Shown piece after piece: positions 41,085 to 52,908 of a DNA stretch of 64,000 nt; position 1 is the stretch's first letter, and every line of letters starts with the position of its first letter. Made by a program: the position numbers and the translations under genes. The notes beneath the pieces are model-generated. The model saw nothing but the letters and a program-made list of their open reading frames with translations, had not been told where the DNA came from and searched no databases. Source of the stretch: Eutreptiella sp. 'Long Island Sound 2002' (Eukaryota > Euglenozoa > Euglenophyceae > Eutreptiales > Eutreptiaceae); NCBI GenBank assembly GCA_964036045.1, contig OZ038380.1, positions 63,224,591 to 63,288,590 of the forward strand, written 5' to 3'.

Positions 41085-41300
41085 GCATGCATTTCCAAGA
41101 AGTAGGTCGATCTCTTGCAATCAGGTTGAACCCTGTGAAGGTGTAGACTAATGGTTTGCCTTCAATACAACATGTCAAGGGTATCTTCTCTCGGAAGCCG
41201 GTTGGAGATGTGGTCTGCCCATGGTGTAATCAGATTCTTGGTTCCTTTGACCCTTGCCGTGTGGTTGACCAAGCGCCCACCTTTCCCTCAGAATCGAGGG
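41085..41300 (-). pseudogene. Possible coding remnant, unrecognised
   Basis: The minus strand near 41090-41200 reads protein-like sequence (GFREKIPLTCCIEGKPLVYTF, TGFNLIARDRPTSWKCMRLG). A second stretch in another frame lies just upstream (GRLVNHTARVKGTKNLITPW), consistent with one frameshift. No family can be named. It lies directly beyond the right end of repeat Y. Confidence 0.25.
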
Positions 41301-41990
41301 CAGGTCTCTGACTCAGGTGAACTTGGGACCCTCCCACTGGACTGGACGAATCGTCGCGCGCGCTGGGGTCCTGTCCCAAAACGAAATAAAAAGATAGGTA
41401 AAATACGACGAAAAACTTTCTGAATAGCTGAAAATAAAGCTAATTAGCATAAAAAACGCTTAGGCCAAAAAGCGCGCTGCGAAACGCGTAAAAACGCGAC
41501 GGAAAATCTTTCGACGTGAAATGGGTGAATAGTTAGCGCCTTAAACACCGTAACGCTCGTAGGACCCTAGCGCCGTCCCTCTGGTCGTCTAACTAGCCAT
41601 AGGCGCAAAGAAAAACGTGTCGCGAGCAGCGCGTAAAACTCGAAGATTTTTTCTAAGCCGCTGTGTCCCTTTGCCCTGCTTCCCTTTCTTTTCTTTCCTT
41701 CTCCATGCACCTACCTCGCCTCCCTCGTGCCCCCCCTCACTCCTTTTAGTTAGCTTAGGCGACCGGCCCTGGGGCAAAAGCGGTCAACCCCTTGCAAGCA
41801 AGACCACCATCTTCGCGGCCGCGTGGCAACACGTAAGTCAGAAATTTAACCTTGGTGTTGCTGCTTGCCTGCGTGCATGAGTTGCGTTGTGTTTATCTTT
41901 CTACTGAGAAACATTTTAATTTTTGGTTTTCAGAAGGTTTTCAAAGGTAGAGAAAAACAGCAGGGGTTTTTAGCAAAGGAACAGAGGACA
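41300..41990. other. Unassigned spacer
   Basis: I see no gene. Near 41390-41540 there is an AAA/GCG-rich stretch (AAACGCGTAAAAACGCG). A pyrimidine-rich tract lies at 41655-41745. Confidence 0.4.
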
Positions 41991-43400
41991 AAAGGAAAAA
42001 CAAACACCAGCAGCGCAGATAACCGCACAGCACAGCCAGCCAGCAGAACACTGTACGGCAGCACAGCATGGCAGGACACGGCACAGGGCGCAGGACACCA
42101 CAGGAAAACGCACGGCACAGCAAGACAGCACGACACACCAGAGCAGCACCACCACACCGCAGAACGCCCAGGGAGACACCACAACACACAGCGACACGCC
42201 ACAGCATGAGGCCCCAACAACAGCGCAGACCAAACCGGCACCGAACAACACGACGCGCAGCGCAACACAGCACCGCAAACACAGGGAAAAGACACAAACC
42301 AACACCACCAGCAACAAAAAACAGACAGCAGGGCGCCAGAGCATGGCACCACATGGCAACAAAGCACCACAGAACACAGGACACAGCACAGGGGAGCGGG
42401 GCACCGCAACAAACCACAGCACACAGCAGGGCAGCAAGCCACGTGGCCAGGCAGGAGCACCCGCAACAACACAGGCCAGCGGGAAACAAAGGCAAGCAAC
42501 CAGACCCGGCAGCGAACAGCCAGCAACCACAGGCAACACCCCACAGCACCAGCCAGCGCGAACGAAACAACAGGGCACCACAGCAGCACAATGCACGAGG
42601 GCTGGCACACCAGAGCAACGCAGTACCGCACCGCAGGACAGAAGACAACCACGGGCCACAGCAGGGGACCAGGAGATGGCAACAGGGGGCAGCAGCGCGG
42701 AGCAAGAACCAAGACGAACACAGGCACCCCACACAGCACCAGGCACAACACAAAACACACCACCACACCGCAACGCGACAGGCAACAACACACACAGAAC
42801 GGGCACAACCAGGGAGCATCCAACGACACAGCAACACACACCAGCACACCCCACAGCCCGGGACACACAAAGCAGCCCGAGAACCGCACAACCGGCACAC
42901 CGGGGCAGGAGAAAGTAAAAAAAACACAAAAAGGCAGAAGCGGAAAAAGGAAAGGAAAAAACAAAAAAAGAAAAGAAAAAAGGGAGCGGGGGGAGAGGAG
43001 GACGAATAAAAAAAAAAGCAAAGAGGAGGGCCAAGCAGGAGGACCACAGAGCGCCAAGGCCCACAGGCTTGCAACCAACGAACGCAAGAGACCAGGGGAC
43101 GCAAAAAGAAAAAAAAAGGGGGGGGGGGCGGAGGACCACAAGACGCCCAGGCCCAAGGCACCCCGGGCAAGAAAAACACGGAACGCCGGAGACAGCAGGG
43201 GCGCGAAAGGGAAAAAAAAAAGGAAAACACCCAACAACAATCGCAAACAGGGTAACCCAAGCCCGGAGGGGGCTGAGCAAACAAAGAGCGCACCAAGACC
43301 GGCCACAGGAAAAGGTGAGGCGCACCGAAACGCGCCCGGGAGGCCGGCCCGCCCAAGCCGGCCAAGAAGGGCACACAAACACACACACACACGGGACCCG
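41990..43400. repeat. T-depleted, CA/GCA-rich low-complexity block
   Basis: The plus strand is almost free of T for about 1.4 kb (for example no T in 42481-42540), with CAGCACA/GGCACAGC-type words. It becomes an A/G-rich stretch at 42910-43240. Because stop codons on either strand need a T or its complement in these positions, several frames on both strands stay open for 300-650 codons. The encoded peptides (Thr/Gln/His-rich on plus, Cys/Val/Leu-rich on minus) show no domain. I call no gene. Confidence 0.75.
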
Positions 43401-43984
43401 GGCGTGGCGTCCGCCGACCCGAAAGGGGAGGTGTTGGCGTCCACACAAAACAGCCCCAGTGCACCGGCCGAGGCCCCCGTCGGAAGACGGACAGTACGGG
43501 AAACCGGACGCGTCAGTGACCGGATCCACACACGCCGAACCACCGCAGCGCACGCAGCCAAAGACCGAAGCCGGAGGGATCCGCCAGGGACAACCCCATC
43601 GCGGGGCCCCGAACGGGTATGACGTGGAGCGCGCCCAGCGCCCTTGCCTCGGCAGGGGTCAGCGGCAGGCAAAATAAGCCCGTTTCTCGGCCGGCCTCGA
43701 CGTGCCCCGCGCAGCCACCCAGTAAAGCCGGGGGCAACAGCCCCCGTGGTGGGGGAAGGCACCACGGCGATGGGAAAGCCGACCGGAGCACCGAGGGCGA
43801 CCGGACCTGACGAGGCGCAGCGCAACAACGCGGGGCCACGAGGCACGCCAGAGAGGCACGCTGCCGGCCACAACTACGGCACGAGGACAGGTGACAAGCT
43901 GGAACAGCCACCGGGTGCCGCAAACCCGAGAAGCGCGCACAACACACGACGAACCGCGGCACGGGAGAAGGTGCTAAGGACAGC

Positions 43985-46895
43985 CGGGCCCCCACGCCCG
44001 CACACCGCACCCACAGCCAGTGGGTAGCGGGCCCCGGCCGCAAGACCCAAAGGACGAGCGTTCGGGGGTCAGAGAGCACCCAACTCCGGACACCCCGCAC
44101 CCAGGCAAGAGGAGCCCCCCCCGGGCACCCTCGTGCCGCCTCGACAGCGCGCAAAGCCAGCTCGCAAGAGCGCGCGCTGTCGGTTTGGTGACGGCTCCAC
44201 TTGCCCACTGCCCGCACCCACATCCACCGGGTAGTGGGCCCCGGCCGGACGCCCCAAAGGACGAGCGGTCGGGGATGGGAGAGCGCCCGACCCTGGACGC
44301 TCGACGCCTAGGCAAGAGGTACCCCCCCCGGGCGCCCTCGTGCCACCCCAACAGCGCGCAAAGCCAGGCTCGTAAGGGCGCGCGGGTGGGGTTGGTGACG
44401 GGTCCCCACGCCCACCCCTCGCACCCAAAGCCAGTGGGTAGTGAGCCCCGGCCAGACGCCCCAAAGGACGAGCGGTCGGGGGTGGGAGAGCGTCGGACCC
44501 TGGACGCTCCACACCTACGCAAGAAACAACCCCCCCGGGTGCCCTGGTGCCACCTCCACAGCGCGCAAAGCCAGCTCGCAAGGGCGCGCGGGGTGGGGTT
44601 GGTGACGGGTCCCCACGCGCACCCCCCGCACCCACAGCCAGTGGGTAGTGGGCCCCGGCCGCACGCCCCAAAGGACGAGCGTTCGGGGGTCAGAGAGCAC
44701 CCAACCCCGGACACCCCGCACCCAGGCAAGAGGAGCCCCCCCCGGGCACCCTCGTGCCGCCTCCACAGCGCGCAAAGCCAGCTCGCAAGAGCGCGCGCTG
44801 TGGGTTTGGTGACGGGTCCCCTTGCCCACTGCCCGCACCCACATCCAGTGGGTAGTCGGCCCCGGCCGCACGCCCCAAAGGACGAGCGGTCGGGGGTGGG
44901 AGAGCGCCCGACCCTGGACGCTCGACGCCTAGGCAAGAGGTACCCCCCCCGGGCGCCCTCGTGCCACCCCAACAGCGCGCAAAGTCAGCTCGCAAGGGCG
45001 CCCGGGTGGGGTTGGTGACGCGTCCCCACGCCCACCCCCCGCACCCACAGCCAGTGGGTAGTGAGTTCCGGCCAGACGCCCCAAAGGACGAGCCGTCGGG
45101 GGTGGGAGAGCGTCCGACCCTGGACGCTCCAAGCCTACGCAAGAAACAACCCCCCCGGGCGCCCTCGTGCCACCTCCACAGCGCGCAAAGCCAGCTCGCA
45201 AGGGCGCGCGGGGTGGGGTTGGTGACGGGTCCCCACGCCTACCCCCCGCACCCACAGCCAGTGGGTAGTGGGCCCCGGCCGCACGCCCCAAAGGACGAGC
45301 GGTCAGGTGTGGGAGAGGGCCTGACCCTGGACGCTCCACGCCTAGGGAAGAGGTGCCCCCCCCCGGGCGCCCTCGTGCCAGCCCCACAAGGCGCAAAGCC
45401 AGCTCGCAAGGGCGCGCGTTGTAGGGTTCGTGACGGGTCCCTACGCCCGCACCCCCCGCACCCACAGCCAGTGGGTAGTGGGCCCCGGCAGCATGCCCCA
45501 AAGAACAAGCGGCCGGGGGTGGGAGAGCGCCCGACCCGGGACGCCCCACACCCAGGCAAGAGGCGCCCCCGCAGGCGCCCTCGTGCCGCCCCCGAGGCGC
45601 GCAAATCCAGCTCGCAAGAGCGCGCGGGGTGGGGTTGGTGACAGGTCCCCACGTCCGGACCCCCCGCACCCACAGCCAGTGGGTAGTGGGCCTCGGCCGC
45701 ACGCCCCAAAGGACGAGCGGTCAGGGGTGGGAGAGCGCCTGACCCCGGACGCCCCACACCAAGGCAAGAGGTGCCCCCCCCGAACGCCCTTGTGCCGCCC
45801 CCACAAGGCGCAAAACCAGCTCGGAAGAGAGCGCGCTGTAGGTTAGGGGACGGGTCCCCACGCCCGCAGCCCCCCCACCCACAGCCAGTGGGTAGTGGGC
45901 CCTGGCAGCACGCCCTAAAGGACAAGCGGCCGCGGGTGGGAGAGCGCCCAACCCCGGAAGCTCCACACCCAGGCAAGAAGCGGCCCCCCCCTCCGGGCAG
46001 CTTCGTGCCGCCCCCACAGCACGCAAAGCCAGCTGGGTAGAGCGCACGCTGTGGGGTTGGTGATGGGTCCCCACGCCCGCATGCTCCGCACCCGCAGCCA
46101 GTGGGTAGTGGGCCCTGGCCGCACGCCCCAAAGCACGAGCAATCGAGATGGGAGAGTGCCCGACCCCGGACCCCCCACGCCCAGGCAGGAGGCGCCCCCC
46201 CCCGGGCGCCCTCGTGCCGCCCCCAAAGCGCGCAAAGCCAGCTCGCAAGAGCGCGCGTTGTGGGGTTTGTGACGGGTTTTCACGCCCGCAACCCCCGCAC
46301 CAACAGCCAGTGGGTAGTGGCCGCAGCAGCACGCGCCAAAGGACGAGCGGTCCGGGTTCGCAGAGCGCCCAACCCCGGGCGCCCCACGCCTAGGCAAGAG
46401 GCGCCCCCCCAGGGTGCCCTCGTGCCGCCCCAACAGCGCGCAAAGCCAGCTCGCAAGAGCGCGCGCTGTGGGTTGCTGACGGGTCCCCACGCCCACTCCC
46501 CCCGCACCCACAGCCAGTGGGTAGGAGTCCCCGGCTGCACGCACCAAAGGACAGGCGGTCGGGGTTGGGAGAGGGCCCGACCCCGGACGCCCCGAACCCA
46601 GGCAAGAGGCGTCCAGCCCGGGCGCCCTCGTGCTGCCCCCACAGCGCGCAAAGCCAGCTCGCAAGAGCGTGCGCTGTGGGGTTGATAATGGGTCCCCACG
46701 CCCACACCCCCCGCACCCACAGCCAGTGGGTAGTGGGCCCCGGCCGCACGCCCCAAAGGACGAGCGGTCGGGGGTGGGAGAGCGCCCGACCCCGAACGCC
46801 CAACACACAGGCAAGAGGCGCCCCCCCCCCTGGGCGCCCTCATGTCGCCCCCACAGCGCGCAGAGCCAGCTCGCAAGAGCGCGCTCTGTGGGGTG
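43985..46895. repeat. ~208-bp satellite, about 14 tandem units
   Basis: The word GGGTA of CAGTGGGTAGTGGG recurs at 44022, 44229, 44436, 44643, 44850, 45056, 45263, 45473, 45681, 45890, 46103, 46312, 46519 and 46728, giving periods of 206-213 bp (mostly 207). Units 1-3 and 4-6 repeat as trimers of 621 bp (unit 1 like 4, 2 like 5, 3 like 6, by their GAGAGCACCC / GAGAGCGCCC / GAGAGCGT variants). Because 207 is divisible by three, frames remain open over several units and encode 69-residue repeats; this is probably incidental. Confidence 0.93.
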
Positions 46896-46904
46896 CCCCT
46901 AGGG

Positions 46905-47735
46905 GGCCACACAACCCCAATCCATGCAGAGGGGGAACCAGACCGGACCGCCCCCCCCCCAGGGAAAACAAACGGAGCACAGGACCGGCGCAAGACACGC
47001 GGAGGGGCACGGACCGCGTGGAACGGCCCTACCGGCGCCCAGCACCGGGATCACGCGAGCCGCGCGCGCCGCACCGACCGGTGAGGGGGGGGGGTGCGGA
47101 CGCTGCGAGAGCCCGAGGGCAGGCACACGCAAAGGACACGCAGAAAATAGCAGAAGGGCAACCGGACCGAGCCTGCGGAACGCACAGACCGCATGGAATG
47201 GCGTACCAGCGAGCGAGGATAGGGGACACCCGGACGGGACGGCCCGCCACACACAGCGCGGGAAACGCGGGGCGGGAAGGGGGAAACGGGGAAGACACAA
47301 AACCTTGCACCGCTCCAGACCCCCCCGAGCTGGCCGCGAGCGTCGCGCACACAAGACCAGGGCACTGCACCCGCCAAGGCAGTAGTCGCGCACCGCGCCA
47401 CGAACCAGCCCCATGGCTAGGCAGCCTCCGCGCCAGCCCACGGGGGTCCCACTGGCGACAAACCAGTAGCACGGGCCCGGCAACGCGGTGGGTAAGTGCC
47501 TGCAGCTACGGTTGCTAAGTGATGCACTGACCGGGAGGTGGCGAGAAGAGGAGGCCGGGGAGGGACAGGGCTCCGAGCCCCCTGAACCCAGAGGACTCCG
47601 CCACCAGGCAAGAGGTGTGTCATGAAGGGCCCCCCACTAGAACCCGTTGGGGAGGATATTACCTGGCCCGACCAGGTGGCCCCCGGGGGCCGAAAGGCGT
47701 CTAGTACCCGCAAAATCAAACCTCAAACCTCAAAC
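46905..47735 (+). mobile_element. LINE D: 3'-end fragment of the giant LINE
   Basis: Matches the last ~830 bp of LINE A (from about 12290) and LINE B. It shares the CCACAACCCCAA start region, the GGAACGGCCCTACC and GGCGTACCAGCGAGCG blocks, and the GGCCGAAAGGCGTCTAGTACCCGC end with TCAAACC heptamers at 47716-47735. It begins at the edge of the 208-bp satellite: a short 5'-truncated insertion. Confidence 0.85.
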
Positions 47736-47999
47736 TCCTTCGTAGATGTGCAACACCAAGAGCCCAACACAAACTTGGCGTGGCCCCAACCACTACAGCC
47801 GCGTCACCACGCGCCAGCGCCGGTGTGGTTGGTGACCACGGACGACCAGTGCGCCAAGGCGGTGGAGCACGCGCCACTCTCCGACGAATGGGGTGTGGTA
47901 CTGGTGGGGGCAGGCCGGCCGGTGTCCCAGGGGCTGCGACGCGACCCTGCCGTAATTGAGGCCTCGAGAGTGCTGACGCGTATCCCAGGCCCTCCCTCC
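47736..47999 (+). pseudogene. LINE E: divergent internal LINE ORF2 fragment
   Basis: It encodes EPNTNLAWPQPL, VWLVTTDDQCAKAVEHA and DEWGVVLVGAGRP, matching LINE A near 3990-4150 but with more differences than A has from B. It is probably from a related subfamily. It directly follows the LINE D tail on the same strand. Confidence 0.7.
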
Positions 48000-48085
48000 T
48001 GTGATTCATGGTATCTAACCCGATCTGCTTCCTGGTTTTATGCCGTGTGCCACTGTGAAGCCAATCGGCGGACAATTTCTGTTTG

Positions 48086-49155
48086 TATTACTTTCATGCA
48101 ATTTTGGGCATAGAATTTGGAGAACTCTGTTATGGAATTGCTTCCTAGTCAACAGGATAGATATCAATGCCCTCCAGAAATTCAGCCGAGGCCTGTCCGC
48201 GCGCGCGTGCTCGCCTCGTGCTCCTGTTGCGTGCGCGTGCTCCCTGCTGCTCGGCCTGTGCTTTAATGCGGGCGGAGCGACTCAAAACTCTTCTGAACAG
48301 GTGCTAATAGTGTTAGCTCTATCCTTTTACCAAAATGGATAGGGATCGGAAGCTAGGGCGACTCCAGTCGAAAATAGAAGGCCCGCAGTTTAGGTTCTGG
48401 CTAAACCCTGGTGTGGTTCGATCCGCCCAGACCGGCTGTCGGTCACCGACGGGTACACGTTAATCGGAGCATCTGCTTCGGCAGTGCCACCCCTATGTGT
48501 ATGAGGGACCAGGAGTCCCTGGAAGCTGGAGGAGTCCTAGTGGAAGAGCAGTGGAACTCGAAGTGGCTGAGGTAGACGCACCGGAACAGAAGAAAGTACG
48601 TTGTTCGTTGCTCCGCAGTCCGCAAGTGAACTCTTCCTTTTCTTCTTGTTCTTTAGTTGGTCACTTTGCCACGTCCCTCCGTTGAGTTCCTCACCGTACT
48701 TATGTATCCTATGTTGCAACGGACATTATCTTCTTTGAATACTCACAAGTGTATGAATCATTGAACTCACTGTCTTGTACATTAGCTCCATTCATGCTTT
48801 GTGTTCATTACAGGAAGGTCAACAAGCATGCTTGAGTGTTGGACAATTGTGTCCTTTGATGATGCAATATATTTGGTTGCATGGTCACATGCATTCATCT
48901 TATTCATTCAAGTGACCTTTGCAAGTGTGGTGCTCCAGTGCTTCGTCAGGTTCACTTCAGCATGTCATGTGTTGGTTCATTGCTTGTTTGTTGATAAAGA
49001 TCATTGATTCGTGATTGCATTCTTCCTGGATTTTGTGGCTATTGCCTCTAAGGAGATTGTCCAAGTTGTTTGCTATTCGGGACGAGGAGGTAATTTTGTG
49101 AAGTGCTTTGAGGTGAATGTTTGGAGCATCCTTTGCATTTTATGTCCATTTGATC
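48086..49155 (+). repeat. Dispersed repeat Y, copy 2 (uninterrupted)
   Basis: About 1070 bp matching 26230-26458 plus 40223-41077. The join GTGCTAATAGTGTTAGC at about 48303-48319 is the empty site of the gypsy insertion in copy 1. The copies share a 218-bp putative intron (48596-48813). The mobile mechanism of Y is not apparent. Confidence 0.88.
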
Positions 49156-49216
49156 GCGTTGCTCACAGTTGCATTAAGCTTGCTAGAAGCCCGTCGAGCT
49201 TTGTATGGACTAATTC

Positions 49217-49560
49217 TCATGTTTTCATAATTGTTTCAACTTGTACAGGTTTTTGGAACCAGTTCATGGCAAGGGCCCATTGTGGAACAGCTTTACACTG
49301 ATCCAGCTCTACCAGCGCCTTCAGGACCTCGTCATCGTCGTACTGCACGTGCTCAAACTTCAGATTTATGGACTGTACTGTACTGGGCTTCAGGACTGTA
49401 TTGTGTTTCACCACATTTCTTGTTTTGAATTTGAGGTTGGTGTTAGACACCTCCTTGCCGCCATCTTCTAAAGCCTCCCTCATTTCGACATTAAGCACAT
49501 TGTGAAGCACGTAGAAGGCGGCTCCAAATTACGGATCTCGAACTGGACCAATTGGCAGGT
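49217..49560 (-). pseudogene. Coding remnant, possibly an exon, unrecognised
   Basis: The minus-strand frame reads GAAFYVLHNVLNVEMREALEDG, then a balanced, non-repetitive stretch to ALAMNWFQKP. It has normal amino-acid composition, unlike the surrounding low-complexity frames. Upstream in the same frame LPIGPVRDP precedes a TAA near 49530. A possible donor (CCT|GTACAAG) lies at about 49247. I cannot assign a family; it could be a decayed host exon or part of a DNA transposon. Confidence 0.35.
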
Positions 49561-49879
49561 CGAGAAATACGGGTTTAAAGGCCAACAAGAATGGAATGTA
49601 AAAAGTAATGTAACAAAAATGTTTTACTGAAAAGCCAAGAAACCCATATTTCTAATGCGACCTTTTGAATGTCTTTGAATCAAAGGTTGTGTCCCAATTT
49701 CCTAAATTTTGACAGGCAAGAAGAGACGATGATAATCGCAACAGGCCTTCTGAAGCCTCCAAATAGCTTCTGACTACATTCGAATACATTGGAACCTTCT
49801 AAGAGGTCATCAACGATGATGCAATCACATTATAAGCATGTGGAATGACAGTATTTACATACGGCCACTAATGTAACCT

Positions 49880-50165
49880 AGATCGCTTATTTCTGTAGTG
49901 TACACAAGAGGAGTAGACTGAGAAAGTTTTATAGTGATTTCCACACTGTGTGTTTGTTGTGCCTCTCCTGCTGCTTGCTGCTGGTGTGGGGTTCCTGCTG
50001 CCTGATTTTGATGAGGAAAATGTTTTATTGTTGAAATACAACCAATCCAGGATAACCCAAGCCAAAGATAAGCAAGTAGAAGAGAATCAGGAACAAAGCA
50101 TGAAGGGCTGCAGTCACAAAGAGTTAGATAAAGACAACTATCAACAATAGACCACAGCAATTAGC
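49880..50165 (-). mobile_element. Gypsy-family LTR end and leader fragment
   Basis: Reverse complement of the type seen at 1378-1577: CTGCAGCCCTTCATGCTTTG (50094-50113), GGCTTGGGTTATCCTGGATTG, then the CAGCAG-rich leader ending CACTATAAAACTTTCT. The LINE B 3' end sits directly upstream in minus orientation. Confidence 0.5.
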
Positions 50166-50175
50166 ATACATTGCA

Positions 50176-52908
50176 GGTTTGAGGTTTGATTTTGCGGGTA
50201 CTAGACGTATTTCGGCCCCGGGGGGCCACCTGGTCGGGCCAGGTGATATCCTCCCCACCGGGTCCTAGTGCCGGGCCCTCCAAGACGCACCTCCTGCCTG
50301 GTGGCGGAGTCCCCCGGGTTCACAGGGCTCGGAGCCCCGTCCTTCCCCGGCTTCCCTGTTTCGCCATTCCCCGGTCAGTGCATCAATTCACAGCCCTGGC
50401 TGCGGGCGCTTACCCACTGCGTTGCCCCCCTAATGCGTGGTCGCCCGGGGCGCCGGCGCCACCGGGCCCGTGCTACTGGCTTGTCGCCAGTGGGACCCCC
50501 TTGGGCTGGCGCGGAGGTTGCCTAGCCTAGGGGTTGGGGCGTGGCGCTGTGTGCCACTACTGCCTTGGTGGGGGCAGTGCCCCGTCCGTGTGTGCGCGGC
50601 GCTCGCGACCGTTTCGGGGGGTTCGGGCTGGTACCTGGTGTTGTGTCTCTCCCGTTTCCCCCTTCCCGCCCTGCGTGTCCTGCGCTGCGTGTGGCGGGCC
50701 GTCCGGTCCGGGTGTCCCTTACCCTCGCTCGCTGGTACGCCATTCCACGCGGTCTGTGCGTTCCGCGTGCTCGGTCCGATTGCCCTTCTGGTAGTCCCCG
50801 CGTGCCCTTTGCGTGTGTGTGCGCTCGCGCTCTCGCGGCGTCCGCTCCCCCCCCCCCCCTGGGTGGTGTGGCGTGCGCACCTCGCGCGGTCCCGGCACCG
50901 GGCGCTGGTAGGGCCCTTCCACGTGGTCCGTGCCCCTCCGCGTGTCCTGCCACGGTCCCTTGCTCCGTCTGGCGTGCTTGGGGGGGGGGCGGTCCGGTCC
51001 CGGTTCCCCCCTACTTGGCTTGGGGTTGTGGGGGTGGCGGAAGGGTGTCCCCGGGGGGGGTGCCTTCCACTGTTGCGAGGGGTGTCTGGGGTCAGGCGCT
51101 CCCACTCCCCCGACTGCCCGCCCACTGGGCGGGCTGTTGGGGTCCGCTATCCACGTGCTGTGGGCGCGGGCGTGCGGGTCTGGGGGCCCTACTCTGTCCC
51201 CTTGGTCTGCACGCCCTGTGGGGGCTGCGTGCCGCGGGGCAGGTCCGTGGCGTTCGTTTGCCGGGGGGCGGGCTGGAGGGGGGGGGGGGGGCGCCGTGCC
51301 CCCCGGTTGTGCGGCCGGGGGGGGCCTGTAGGGCGGGGAGTTGCTCTGCCTCGTTCCGTCTCTCTGCCTTCCCTGGGCAGGTAACAAAGTGGGTGTCACT
51401 GGCGTCGTTCTGTTCATGGGGAGCGTGGCCCCCCATACCACTACGGTTGGTGCTCGCCCGCCTTCACTGGGCGCGATCTGTGCAGGGTCCTGGCGCGTTG
51501 GCGCAAGCTCGCTTGTTCTCCGAGGTTCCTGTGAGAGCCGGCTGCTGGGGCGGGGGGGCGGGCCGCGCTCCGGCTCCTCTCTCGGGCGGGGGGAGGGGGG
51601 ACCATCCCCCCTGCCTCGGGGGGTGGGGGCCGGGGCCCCCGCGGCTTGCGGGCCGGTTGGGGGGGGGGGGGTCGCGCCGCGGCCTCCCTGCTCCCCCTCT
51701 GGGTGGCGGCCCACGGTACCCCATCCTGGCCCCCTTCGTGCCGTCGGCGCACTCCCCTCCGGCGTGCGCGTGCGGTCGGGTTCGCGGAGCCGCCCCGGGG
51801 TTGGGGGGGATGAGGGGCGGCCCGTGGACCGCTCCCCCGGGGGCCCCTGCGGACCCGAACCCCCCCTCTGCCCTTTCTGAGTGGGCTGTAGTCATGGGAG
51901 GGTCATGTGGGGCGCGGCCTCCATACTGTTGTGGTGCGCCGCCGCGCGCCGCCCCCAAACTTGGTCCGCGCGTTGCTCCGGCACGCTGGTGTGGGCTCGC
52001 CCTTTGGCCGCGACCCCCGTGAGAGCAGGCGGCTGGGGGCGCTGGGGCGCGCGGTGTGCAGGTCCAGCCGCCCCCCCCCTCCCCGCGTCGCGGTCCCTTC
52101 AGGGGGAGGGGGGACGCCCCCTCGGCTCCGGGGGGGCGGAGGGTTGCTCCTGTGTCTCCCAAGCTGGGGGGGGGAGCAGGGGGGGGGGTGGGGAAGCCGC
52201 CCCCCCGCCCCCCCGCCCCGTCGGGCGTCGGCCTGCCATCTGTTGTCTCCGGCGTGCCCCCCCGGGGTATACTCGTGCCGTGGGGGTTGCCGGGCGGCCG
52301 CGGGCGTCGGGCGTGGTCCGGTCGGCCGCCAACAGGTCAGTGCGGCGGGGGGGGGGGGGGGGGACCCCCCCGCCCTGGTTCGCGCCCCCGTCTTCCCCGG
52401 GCCGGCCTCTGATAGGGCCGCTCCGTTTGCGCCGTCCTGGGCGCCGCCGGTCCGCCGTCGGTCGGCAGCGGGCAGGGCGTGTGGGCGCCTGCCCCGGCTG
52501 TGGTGCCCCCGCAACCCTGAAGGGGGGGGGGGGGAGTGCGGGGGGCCCTCTGGTCCCCTGCCGCCGCCTCCTGACGGCCGAGGGGGGCGGGCCAGCCATC
52601 GGCTGGGGGGTCGCACCCTTCCCCCGCCCCCCTCTACCTAGAGCCGGATCCTTGTGCAGACCCTCGGTGGGGCCCCTGGTCCCCCCTGCCGTCGTCGCGC
52701 GGCGCTGGCCCGCCGGGGGCGGCCGTGAGGGTTAGCGGTCAGCGGTTAGCCGGCTGCGGGGCAGTAGGTTCCCCCCCGCGCTCGTTGTCTCCGCCCTCCC
52801 TCCCGCGGGAGGTGGCGCGCGCTCCTTTGTCACGCCGTACCGTGGGGGGGGCGTGGGTCGGGGGGCCCAGCTCCCCCCCCCACGTTCTCGCGTCCGCCGT
52901 CTGGGCCG
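50176..52908 (-). other. LINE B 3' region with heptamer tail
   Basis: Counterpart of LINE A 10290-13126, with the same terminal block (TAGTACCCGCAAAATCAAACC) and two TCAAACC heptamers at the end. Long G and C runs create spurious frames; no gene is supported. Confidence 0.65.

Noticed and set aside
41930-43873. 647-codon minus-strand ORF and overlapping ~500-codon frames
   Set aside because: They follow from lack of T on the plus strand; other frames are equally open and the peptide is low-complexity Cys/Val/Leu-rich.
44020-46993. Overlapping ~200-330-codon frames in the satellite
   Set aside because: The 207-bp unit length keeps any stop-free frame open in both directions; no domain is visible and some units shift the frame.
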